This document shows positions 22,852 through 30,592 of a stretch of DNA of 64,000 nt, in pieces (positions within the stretch are counted from its first letter, which is position 1; every line of letters begins with the position of its first letter). Source of the stretch: Novosphingobium ginsenosidimutans. GTDB taxonomy: Bacteria > Pseudomonadota > Alphaproteobacteria > Sphingomonadales > Sphingomonadaceae. Under the pieces are notes generated by a model. The model was not told where the DNA came from. It searched no databases and worked only from the letters and a program-made list of their open reading frames with translations. A program made the position numbers and the translations under genes. The stretch is from the NCBI RefSeq assembly GCF_007954425.1, contig NZ_CP042345.1, forward strand, positions 1,848,501 to 1,912,500, read 5' to 3'.

Positions 22852-24545
22852 TTGTTTTCTTTCTGGTCGATCTGGGCCATCATGCGATTGAAGCGGGTCA
22901 ATTCCTTGTCCGGATAACTGCGACGCAGCAGCGCATAAAAGCCTTCGGTCTCGCGCGAGAAGGCAGCGGCTTCTGGTCTTCTTGCAGCGATTGCGGCCTT
23001 GGCGGCAATCACGGCCATGCGCAGCTGTTGCGCCGTAAGTGCCCGATCATCCGGCCGATCAGCGGCAAGTTTGGCATAGGCCGCCAGCGTCTGCTTGGCG
23101 CGGGCAAATCCCTTGTCCAGCCGACCTGCCGCTAGTTCCTCGTTCGCGATACCGATCTCGGGCCACAGGCGGCGCTCGCGCAACTGAAGGTTGTCAGGCT
23201 CGCGTTGCAGCATCGCACTCAGCAGCGCCGCTTCCTCAACTCTCAAGGCGATGGCCTGGTCATGCTTTCCGCTCCTGCCGAGTACATCGGCTTGCCAGCC
23301 CAGGCGGTTGGCGAGATCAAGCTTGTTCTGCCGCGTCGCTGCCGGCAGGCGGGCTGCTTGCCGCATATAGTCGGTCGCCTGTTCGCACCACGGCAGGGCC
23401 TGGCCGGGGTTCTTGGTCTGGGCTTGCGTCAGTTCGCACATATTGCCGTGGGCATAGCCAAGCTCCGTCAGCGAACGCAGCGTGCCCGGCTCGCGCGCGG
23501 CCAGCGCCTTGGCCTGGGCCAGGTAGGCCCCCCAATGCCGTGCGGTCGTGGGCAGGTCAGATTGCTGCCAGGCGGCATACCCGGTCCAGAACTCGCTCTG
23601 GGCATGGGCGAAGATCGCTGCGGGGTCATCGGGCTGCTGTGCCAGTACTGCAGCAGTGGTGCGGGCGGCTTCCTCGAACTTGTTCTGAGCCTCGGCAAAG
23701 CGGCCGCGTTGGGCCTCGTCCTCGCCCATCGCCTGCAGCAATCGGGCCCGCCGGGTCAGGCTGTCAGCCGGCAAAGCCGAGAGGTCCTGCTGTGAATAAT
23801 GCGCCATCGCGCGCGCGTTGACCTTGTCCATCACGCCAAGGCCAGCCGCGCCTTTCAGTTCGCTGCGCAGATCGGTCAACATGAACTCAACCATTCCCTC
23901 TGCGCTCGCACGCTGTCGTTCCGCTTCGGTTCTGGCGCGGACCGCCAGGGCCAGCAGCGTGGCCAGCACTATACTCAGCAAGACTGCCGCAGCCGTGACC
24001 GCCATCACGCGGCGCTGCCGGGCAACGTTGTCACGCTGGACCAGCCGGTCGAGCGGTTGCCCGGTCAGGCCAGCGATGATTTTCAGCAGGCCCAACCGCC
24101 GGCCATCGGCTTGCTTGCGGAAATCCGCTGCCAGCGGCTCGATCACGCGGCCCTGGTATTCAGTCAGCGCAAGTGGAAAGGCCTCGTCCGGTTCACCCGC
24201 AATCAAGGCAGCCAGCACCGGTCGATCAGGATGAAGCGCACGGAACAGTGCGATCTCCTGATCAACCCAGCGGCTGGCCCGGGCCTGCGGGCTGGCGATC
24301 ACGATCAGCGCAGCCGACTGGTCCAGCGCCTCGCGTACCTGGTTAGTCAGGTCGGGAGCCGCAGGGAGTTCGGCCCGATCGATAAAGACCGGTGCGAGCC
24401 GTTCCCGCTGGCCTGAATCGCCGGCCGAGAGACGGTAACCTTCGATCCGGCCGTGCAGCCAGGACGCGAAAGAAGCATCGGCATGGCTATAGCTGATGAA
24501 GGCACGATATCGTGGCGCCACGTCCGGCGCTGCTGCCTGCTCCAT
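22848..24545 (-). CDS. TIR-domain membrane protein with C-terminal repeats
   Basis: 565 residues from ATG 24545, preceded by GGGGAG; the frame is open to 24638 but the longer N-terminus looks non-coding. A TIR domain (about 11-118) shows 'YRAFISYSHADASFASWL', 'RAELPAAPDLTNQVREALDQ' and 'SRWVDQEIALF', with Glu97 the probable NADase catalytic residue. One transmembrane helix spans about 180-202 after a positive segment ('RQRRV'), predicting TIR inside. 'MVEFMLTDLRSELKGAAGLG' and TPR-like helices follow. It is first in the three-gene operon. Bacterial TIR domains cleave NAD+ or make cyclic ADP-ribose signals; that activity is inferred here. Confidence 0.85.
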   Translation of the reverse strand: MEQAAAPDVAPRYRAFISYSHADASFASWLHGRIEGYRLSAGDSGQRERLAPVFIDRAELPAAPDLTNQVREALDQSAALIVIASPQARASRWVDQEIALFRALHPDRPVLAALIAGEPDEAFPLALTEYQGRVIEPLAADFRKQADGRRLGLLKIIAGLTGQPLDRLVQRDNVARQRRVMAVTAAAVLLSIVLATLLALAVRARTEAERQRASAEGMVEFMLTDLRSELKGAAGLGVMDKVNARAMAHYSQQDLSALPADSLTRRARLLQAMGEDEAQRGRFAEAQNKFEEAARTTAAVLAQQPDDPAAIFAHAQSEFWTGYAAWQQSDLPTTARHWGAYLAQAKALAAREPGTLRSLTELGYAHGNMCELTQAQTKNPGQALPWCEQATDYMRQAARLPAATRQNKLDLANRLGWQADVLGRSGKHDQAIALRVEEAALLSAMLQREPDNLQLRERRLWPEIGIANEELAAGRLDKGFARAKQTLAAYAKLAADRPDDRALTAQQLRMAVIAAKAAIAARRPEAAAFSRETEGFYALLRRSYPDKELTRFNRMMAQIDQKENK

Positions 24546-24693
24546 CGCGACTCCCCACCTGTTGGCTGCGAAAACTAGGGGCTTTCGGGCGCTTTGCAAT
24601 CGCGCTTTCGTGCAATTTTGCGGCTGGCGCCCCGCCAATGTGTGGCACTTACGCTACGGTTTCCAGCCGTTCTAACCATTCGATTAAAACCTG

Positions 24694-24722
24694 TTGTCAA
24701 GAACGGCAGTCGGTGTTCTATT
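24694..24722 (+). promoter_or_regulatory. Candidate sigma-70 promoter of the TonB-dependent receptor
   Basis: TTGTCA (24694-24699) and TCTATT (24717-24722) are spaced by 17 nt in the divergent region before the receptor gene, about 50 nt upstream of its ATG. The match is moderate and no start site is known. Confidence 0.3.
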
Positions 24723-24774
24723 CGTATGCGCAACCGCCCGGGAAAAGGGTCGGGCAACAAAGGAGAGTGGGCTG

Positions 24775-27700
24775 ATGAGGGGTAAGCTAACCCTGCTGGC
24801 TGGCGTCTGCGCCAGTGCAATTGCAATTCCTGCCTATGCGCAGGGCACGGATAACAACGACGACGAGAACGTCATCATCGTTACCGCGCAGCGTTCCAAC
24901 CAGCGTCTGCAAGACGTGCCGATCGCGGTTTCGGCCTTCAATACCGAAGCGCTCGAAAAGCAGCAGATCAAGAACACCTCTGACTTGCAGCTCACTCTGC
25001 CGAACGTCACCTTCACCAAGGGCAACTTCACCGGCTCCAGCTTCACCATCCGCGGCATCGGCGACCTCTGCGTCGGCGTTACCTGCGACAGCGCTACCGC
25101 GATCCACATGAACGACGCGCCGCTCTATGCGACCCGTCTGTTCGAAAGCGAGTTCTACGATCTGGCCCAGATCGAAGTGCTGCGCGGTCCGCAGGGCACC
25201 CTGTTCGGCCGCAACGCGACCTCGGGCGTGGTCAACTTCCGCACCGCGCGGCCTGACCTGTCGGGCATGTCGGCCAATGCTGAAGCCGAATATGGCAACT
25301 ATAACAGCTTCAAGCTGAAGGGCATGGTCAACGTGCCGATCGGCGATACGGTCGGTGTCCGCCTCGCGGGCTTCTATCTGAACCGCGAAGGCTACACGAC
25401 CAACCTGTTCGACAATTCCAAGATCGATGACCGCGATCTGTGGGGCGCTCGTGCCTCGATCCGCTTCGAACCGAGCTCGGCAACCACTATCGACCTGATG
25501 GCGCAGTACTTCCACGAGCGCGACAATCGCATGCGCATCCAGAAGCAGCTCTGCCAGCGCGACCCGTCGGGCGTGATGGGCTGCTTGAACGGCCGTCGCG
25601 ACAATTCGACCACCAATGCCAACTCGACCTTCGTCGGCGTGCTTACCTCGCGCGAATTCCTCGCCGCGAACGGCATTCCTGCGGCTTTCGGCCTTGGCAG
25701 CCTTTATGGTCCGGACGTTTACGCCAACGCTGTCAACCCGGCCGACCCGCGCGTGGTCAACACCGACTACACTCCGCAGTACTTCGCGGAAGAATGGATC
25801 GTCCAGGGCTCGCTGGAGCAGGAACTGGGCAACGGCCTGAAGCTTAAGGTCAGCGGCAACTGGCAGCAGACCAAGGTCGACTCTTCGCAGGACTACAACA
25901 ACTCGGTCCAGAATCGCGCGATCTATGCGGGTGGTCTCGGCACCCTGGCTGCAGCCGCCGCGGGCGGCATTCCGGGTCTGCCGGCATCCTACTTCTCGCC
26001 GCTTGCCTCGGCGCTGATCCCGAACGGTCCGAACGGCGTGCTCTGCACCTCGCTTTCGGAAACCAGCGGCATGGGCGCCTTCGGTGCGAACCGCCAGCGG
26101 CTCTGCTCGCAGACCCCGCAGGACTTCGACCGTTCGAACCAGGATACCGAAAGCTGGACGGCTGAAATGATCCTGTCGTCCGACTGGGACGGCATGTTCA
26201 ACTTCCTGCTTGGCGGTATCTACGGCAAGGGCGGGATGAGCGAGAACAGCTACTATGTGAACTCGTTCGGCATCGACTATCTGACTGGCCTGCTCGGCTC
26301 GTTCAACGCCCTGGGCCGCGCTGGTCTGGCTGCGATCCCCGGTGCCACGCCGCCGCCTCCGGGCTTCCTCGGCACGCCGTTCTATCGCAACAACAGCGAT
26401 CAGCTCGACATCAAGACCTACGGGATCTTCGGTGAAGCCTACTTCAAGTTCAACGATCAGCTGAAGCTGACCCTGGGTCTGCGCTACAACAACGACGACA
26501 AGACCGTTAAGGCGCGCACCACCCTGGCCAACTTCCTGGTGCCCTATGGCTCGACCGATGCCTTCGCATCGCCGTACATCTACGGCTATGCGGTGACCGG
26601 CGCGCCGGTGGCTTCGCGGCTCCAGCCGTTCGATGCCGATCCGGCCACGGCCTGCTCGATCACCAGCACCACCACCAGTGGTGTCCTGACTTCGGCCAAC
26701 GTCACCGGCTGTGAGCTGTGGCAGGTCCGTAACGTGAAGTTCAGCGAATGGACCGGCCGTGCGGTGCTGGATTACCAGATCACCCCGGACAACCTGGTCT
26801 ATGCCTCGTTCTCGCGCGGCTACAAGTCGGGTGGTATCAACCCGCCGCTGTCGCCGGTCTTCGCGGTGCCGGAAGGCTTTGGTCCGGAAACGGTCACGGC
26901 CTTCGAAGTGGGTTCGAAGAACACCTTCGGCAACGTGCAGCTGAACGTCACCGGCTTCTACTACAAGTACAACGATCTCCAGCTGTCGCGCATTGTCGCC
27001 CGTACCTCGGTCAACGACAACGTCAGCGCCAATGTCTGGGGTCTGGAAGCCGAAGCGATCTTCCGTCCGACCCGCGAGCTGACGATCAACATGAACGCCA
27101 GCTACCTGAACACCAAGGTTTCGCAGGACAAGCTTCTGTCCAACCCGCGTGACTTCGGGGCCGGTCGTGCCGACGCCGTGATCATCAAGGACATCACCAA
27201 CGGTGCGAACTGCGCCGTGGCTTCGAACACCAACAGCGCCGCCGGCGTGAACGGGTTCGTGAACCAGGTGAACACCCTGATCAACGCCGGTGCGGTGACG
27301 GGCAACGCCGGGGCCGGCCTCCAGCCGACCGCGCCGTTTGCGGCCGGCAGCGGCCTGAACTCGACCGGTGCCTTCAGCATCTGCGCCGCGCTCAGTGCGC
27401 TTGCGCCGACTGTCGGGGCTGGCTTCGGCGGCGTCACCGTCTACTCGTCGGGTATTCCGGTCAACATCAAGGGCAACAAGCTGCCCGGTGCTCCGGATTA
27501 CAAGTTCTCGGCTGGTGCCCAGTACGAGATCCCGGCCGGTAACCTGACGATCACCCCGCGTGCGGACTTCATCTACACCGGCAAGTCGTTCGGCAACATC
27601 TTCAACGGCACGATCAACGAGATCCCGAGCTACACCCAGGTGAACGCTCAGCTCCAGATCGACGGTCCGGACAAGAAGTGGTTTGCCCGCGTCTGGGTGC

Positions 27701-27825
27701 AGAACCTGTTCGACAAGGACGCCATCACCGGTCTCTACGTGACCGACCAGTCCTCGGGTAACTACACCAACATCTTCACGCTCGAACCGCGTCGCTTCGG
27801 CCTTACCGCCGGGATCAAGTTCTAA
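24775..27825 (+). CDS. TonB-dependent outer membrane receptor
   Basis: 1016-residue outer-membrane receptor importing an unidentified ligand with TonB energy. It has a signal peptide ending near 'AIAIPAYAQ', a TonB-box-like 'ENVIIVTAQR', a plug domain ('RLQDVPIAVSAF', 'IEVLRGPQGTLFGRNATSGV') and a long beta barrel ending in Phe ('RFGLTAGIKF'). The plug carries an unusual cysteine pair in 'GDLCVGVTCDSATAIH'. ATG 24775 follows AGGAGAG; the frame opens earlier but lacks a signal peptide. Codon use is strongly biased and regular, suggesting high expression. Substrate cannot be read from the sequence; sphingomonad receptors of this kind handle siderophores or plant and aromatic compounds. Confidence 0.93.
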   Translation: MRGKLTLLAGVCASAIAIPAYAQGTDNNDDENVIIVTAQRSNQRLQDVPIAVSAFNTEALEKQQIKNTSDLQLTLPNVTFTKGNFTGSSFTIRGIGDLCVGVTCDSATAIHMNDAPLYATRLFESEFYDLAQIEVLRGPQGTLFGRNATSGVVNFRTARPDLSGMSANAEAEYGNYNSFKLKGMVNVPIGDTVGVRLAGFYLNREGYTTNLFDNSKIDDRDLWGARASIRFEPSSATTIDLMAQYFHERDNRMRIQKQLCQRDPSGVMGCLNGRRDNSTTNANSTFVGVLTSREFLAANGIPAAFGLGSLYGPDVYANAVNPADPRVVNTDYTPQYFAEEWIVQGSLEQELGNGLKLKVSGNWQQTKVDSSQDYNNSVQNRAIYAGGLGTLAAAAAGGIPGLPASYFSPLASALIPNGPNGVLCTSLSETSGMGAFGANRQRLCSQTPQDFDRSNQDTESWTAEMILSSDWDGMFNFLLGGIYGKGGMSENSYYVNSFGIDYLTGLLGSFNALGRAGLAAIPGATPPPPGFLGTPFYRNNSDQLDIKTYGIFGEAYFKFNDQLKLTLGLRYNNDDKTVKARTTLANFLVPYGSTDAFASPYIYGYAVTGAPVASRLQPFDADPATACSITSTTTSGVLTSANVTGCELWQVRNVKFSEWTGRAVLDYQITPDNLVYASFSRGYKSGGINPPLSPVFAVPEGFGPETVTAFEVGSKNTFGNVQLNVTGFYYKYNDLQLSRIVARTSVNDNVSANVWGLEAEAIFRPTRELTINMNASYLNTKVSQDKLLSNPRDFGAGRADAVIIKDITNGANCAVASNTNSAAGVNGFVNQVNTLINAGAVTGNAGAGLQPTAPFAAGSGLNSTGAFSICAALSALAPTVGAGFGGVTVYSSGIPVNIKGNKLPGAPDYKFSAGAQYEIPAGNLTITPRADFIYTGKSFGNIFNGTINEIPSYTQVNAQLQIDGPDKKWFARVWVQNLFDKDAITGLYVTDQSSGNYTNIFTLEPRRFGLTAGIKF

Positions 27826-27858
27826 GCGTTTAGCCGACTAGTCCTGGGAGGGACGCCA

Positions 27859-27892
27859 GGGGCTTCGGACTTCGGTCCGGAGCCCCTTTTTC
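27859..27892 (+). terminator. Intrinsic terminator of the receptor gene
   Basis: GGGGCTTCGGAC (27859-27870) pairs with GTCCGGAGCCCC (27875-27886) around a TTCG tetraloop, followed by TTTTTC. This is a strong rho-independent terminator 34 nt after the receptor stop. Confidence 0.9.
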
Positions 27893-27934
27893 TTGGGTCG
27901 CGCAAGGCTTGCGCTATGCCGGAAAAGCGAAGGC

Positions 27935-27958
27935 CCCCTTGTCCTGATGGACAAGGGG
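27935..27958 (-). terminator. Probable terminator of the LuxR-type gene
   Basis: A perfect 10-bp stem CCCCTTGTCC / GGACAAGGGG with a 4-nt loop lies 40 nt beyond the stop of the leftward regulator. The T-tract on the minus strand is interrupted, so strength is uncertain. Confidence 0.6.
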
Positions 27959-27998
27959 ACCTGTTCGTGGCCGACCGTCGGGTGGTCTTGGGGGGCGG

Positions 27999-28601
27999 TC
28001 AGGCCACCAGGGACGCTTCGATGGCGATCCGGATCGCCTCTGAGGTGTGCTGCGCCCCCATCTTGGTCAGCATATTGGCGCGGTGGATTTCGACCGTGCG
28101 CGGGCTGATTTCGAGTTGCTCGCCAATCAGGCGGTTCGAAAGCCCGATTGCGACCCCGGCCAGGACCTCGCGCTCGCGCCGGGTCAGCCGCTGCACGCGG
28201 CTGCGGGCGCGGGCTTCGCGCAGCTTCAGGCTGCCCAGAGCGGCGCCGGTGGATTCGGCACCGATCAGTGCGCCGATCACCTGGGCGGCATCACAGGGCC
28301 AGGCCAGGTAATCGACCGCACCTGCCAGCACCGCCTTGACGATCTGGTCAGTGGAAGGGTCATCGGCAAAGGCGATGATTGGCAGCCAGCGACCATTCTC
28401 GGCCATCAGCATGACCAGATCGGCTACGGCATCGCCGCTATCATCAACCATGATAGCTTCGGCCCGCGGCCAGGCATCGGCCAGTTCATCAATCGTCTCG
28501 AACGGTTCGACATGAATTCCGCTGCCGGAGAAGGCATGCGTCATCGCGGCGCGGCGACGCGAATTGCAATCAACGACGGCGATCGTACGGCGTCTGTCCA
28601 T
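27999..28601 (-). CDS. LuxR-type response regulator with atypical receiver
   Basis: 200 residues: a receiver-like domain (1-115) and a NarL/FixJ-type helix-turn-helix ('LTRREREVLAGVAIGLSNRL', 'ISPRTVEIHRANMLTKMG'). The receiver departs from the norm. Only one acidic residue (D11) is seen where a pair is usual, and the conserved lysine before proline is replaced by W101 ('DYLAWP'). D53 or D54 could be the phosphoacceptor. No sensor kinase is adjacent. It sits 141 nt downstream of fliS, in the same direction, behind its own probable promoter, and may control motility or the neighbouring receptor gene. Confidence 0.85.
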   Translation of the reverse strand: MDRRRTIAVVDCNSRRRAAMTHAFSGSGIHVEPFETIDELADAWPRAEAIMVDDSGDAVADLVMLMAENGRWLPIIAFADDPSTDQIVKAVLAGAVDYLAWPCDAAQVIGALIGAESTGAALGSLKLREARARSRVQRLTRREREVLAGVAIGLSNRLIGEQLEISPRTVEIHRANMLTKMGAQHTSEAIRIAIEASLVA

Positions 28602-28702
28602 CAGTGTGCCCCCTTAGTGGTTTGTGCCTAGGGATATTGACCCAAGCTGCGGCTGACCGCGCGCCGGAATGCTCCGGAATTCGAGCGGGATGGTCAGGGA
28701 AA

Positions 28703-28717
28703 GTCCCTATTTGGGAC
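28703..28717. promoter_or_regulatory. Inverted repeat upstream of the LuxR-type gene
   Basis: GTCCC-N5-GGGAC lies in the 141-nt gap between fliS and the regulator, about 100 nt upstream of the regulator start. The symmetry and place suit an operator, perhaps autoregulatory; there is no independent support. Confidence 0.3.
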
Positions 28718-28742
28718 AACGAAAGCCAGTGAAATCGGGGCC

Positions 28743-29141
28743 TCACGATCCCTCCAGAATGGAGCGATCAACTTGGCTGCCCAGTGCGGCGGCAACGTCC
28801 TCGACATCCTTTTTGGCCGCCAGCAGCCGCGCCGGGTCGAAATGGGGCACGCTGCTCAGTACCGTCCGGCGCAATCCGGAGTAGAATGCTTGGAGCGCGG
28901 CAGCGGCGGCGGCCTGGCTGTCGATGCCCAGTTGCAGCGCGGTCAACGCCGCCAGGGCGCGGGTCAGCCCTTCGCTGCGGCGCTGGTTGTCACCACGTTC
29001 GTGCGCACGAACCGCGCTGCCAAGGGCCATGGCCAGTTCCTGATAGCACAGCGCCACCAGCTGGTCTGGCCGGGCACTGGCAATTCGGGCGTCGAATTCG
29101 ACCCGGCGATAGGCATCATGTGGATTGCGCAGCGCCAGCAT
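28743..29141 (-). CDS. fliS: Flagellar export chaperone FliS
   Basis: 132 residues, all helical, binding flagellin C-termini to prevent early assembly. The start 'MLALRNPHDAYRRVEFDARI' and 'ARPDQLVALCYQELAMALGS' match the FliS pattern of a Tyr-rich N-terminus and the 'P..L..LLY..' helix. It follows fliD with a 1-nt overlap, the normal gene order, and is the last gene of the long flagellar run. Confidence 0.88.
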   Translation of the reverse strand: MLALRNPHDAYRRVEFDARIASARPDQLVALCYQELAMALGSAVRAHERGDNQRRSEGLTRALAALTALQLGIDSQAAAAAALQAFYSGLRRTVLSSVPHFDPARLLAAKKDVEDVAAALGSQVDRSILEGS

Positions 29142-30562
29142 CAGTTACGTCCCGCATTCCAGGCGTCGATCTGACCCTGCAGGAACGAGAGCGTCGAACG
29201 TGAAGTGCCGACCCGGCTGTCGGCCGCCGCAAAGCGCTTGGTCAGCTGGGCGCGCAGCGTTTCCTGGGCTTCGGCCAGAGCGCTGCGTTCTTCGGTCAGA
29301 TCGGTCTTCTTCGCGGTGAAGCGGGCCAGCGAGCCACCCAGCGAGCCGGGATTGCTGGCGGTGCTGGCATTGCGGGCCAGGCGGTCGATCGTGGCGAAGA
29401 CGCCGTGAATCCCGGTGGTGAACATGTTGGTGACGCCATTGGGCGAAGCCTTGCTCACTGCTGTCAGTCGGGCCGTATCGAACCGAAAGGTGCCATCGCG
29501 ATTGGTGGCCAGACCCAGCTCACCCAGGGTGCGCGGCTGACCTGTTGCGGCGGATGGCATGATCGTGGTGCTGGCCAGCTGCGAGAGGGCGCTGCGCAGC
29601 GCGCGGGCACCGCTGTCGCGGGCCAGGTCGCCACCCTGCGGATTGATGGCCTCGTTCAGCGTCGCCACCAGCTCGTTGAGCGCCGCAGTCAGGTCCTGCA
29701 TGAAGGTGCTTACTGCGCTGCCCGGATCGCTGAAGCGGATCGAGGTCGGCGCGCCGGTGTTGGTACCGGTCAGCCGCAGCGACAGACCCGGAACCACATT
29801 CTCGATTACGTTGGTCTTGCTGGTCATCGCCACGCCATCAAGCTTGAAAGCGGCATCGGCTGCAGCAGCAATCTGGCGGGCCGGATCGGGGGTGCCATTC
29901 CAGGCCAGCGTCGCCAGGCCCGGATTGCCAGGATCCTCGCTGGCTTCGAGGACAAAGGCATTGGCCGCGCCCTCGCTGCCTTTCAGCACCAGCTGCGCGC
30001 CGTTCGCGCCCTCGGCAATATAGGCGGTGACGCCGGCATTGGCGGCGTTGATCGCCGCAGCGGCATCAGCCAGCGTCGCGCCCGGGGCCAGGGTCACAGT
30101 GGTGTCTGTGCGCGCCGGATCGGCGGTGAAAGTGCCGCCGGCGATTGTCCCGAACCGCAGGGTCAGAGTGCCCGCGCCGATCGCGGTGCCGGCACTGGCA
30201 ACTGCGGGGCTGACCAGCGTCTGGCTGGCCGCCAGTGCGGTGACTTCCAGACTGTAGCTGCCGCTGCCGCTGACCGCGCCGCGGCTGACGCTGGCGACAG
30301 CGCCATTGGCAATTATTGGCTGGCTGGACAGATCGCCGGTGCGGACCCGATCGCCGATCGAGGTGGCCAGCTGGGTGACCTGGTTCTTGAGGGTCGAGGC
30401 GGTAGAGATCTGCCGCTCCAGCAGCTCACTGCTGCTGTCGATCCGTGCAAGACGACCGGAAAACTGCGCCTCGGACAGGTTCCGGGCGAGCGCGGCCATG
30501 TCGATACCGCTGCCGCCGCCGAGGGCCGTGACGATCGAACTGGTGGCGCTAGTGGTGACCAT
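29141..30562 (-). CDS. fliD: Flagellar filament capping protein FliD
   Basis: 473-residue filament cap (hook-associated protein 2) that folds flagellin at the growing tip. It has the conserved N-terminus 'ALGGGSGIDMAALARNLSEA', central D2/D3 regions rich in alanine, threonine and glycine, and a C-terminal coiled helix ('TDLTEERSALAEAQETLRAQ'). It is followed by fliS and lies 30 nt after flhB. Confidence 0.93.
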   Translation of the reverse strand: MVTTSATSSIVTALGGGSGIDMAALARNLSEAQFSGRLARIDSSSELLERQISTASTLKNQVTQLATSIGDRVRTGDLSSQPIIANGAVASVSRGAVSGSGSYSLEVTALAASQTLVSPAVASAGTAIGAGTLTLRFGTIAGGTFTADPARTDTTVTLAPGATLADAAAAINAANAGVTAYIAEGANGAQLVLKGSEGAANAFVLEASEDPGNPGLATLAWNGTPDPARQIAAAADAAFKLDGVAMTSKTNVIENVVPGLSLRLTGTNTGAPTSIRFSDPGSAVSTFMQDLTAALNELVATLNEAINPQGGDLARDSGARALRSALSQLASTTIMPSAATGQPRTLGELGLATNRDGTFRFDTARLTAVSKASPNGVTNMFTTGIHGVFATIDRLARNASTASNPGSLGGSLARFTAKKTDLTEERSALAEAQETLRAQLTKRFAAADSRVGTSRSTLSFLQGQIDAWNAGRN

Positions 30563-30592
30563 GCCCTGCAGGACGGCTACCGGCGCCCAATG

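Noticed and set aside
24546-24638. 31-residue extension of the TIR protein
   Set aside because: It has no similarity to TIR proteins, and a GGGGAG ribosome site stands before the ATG at 24545.
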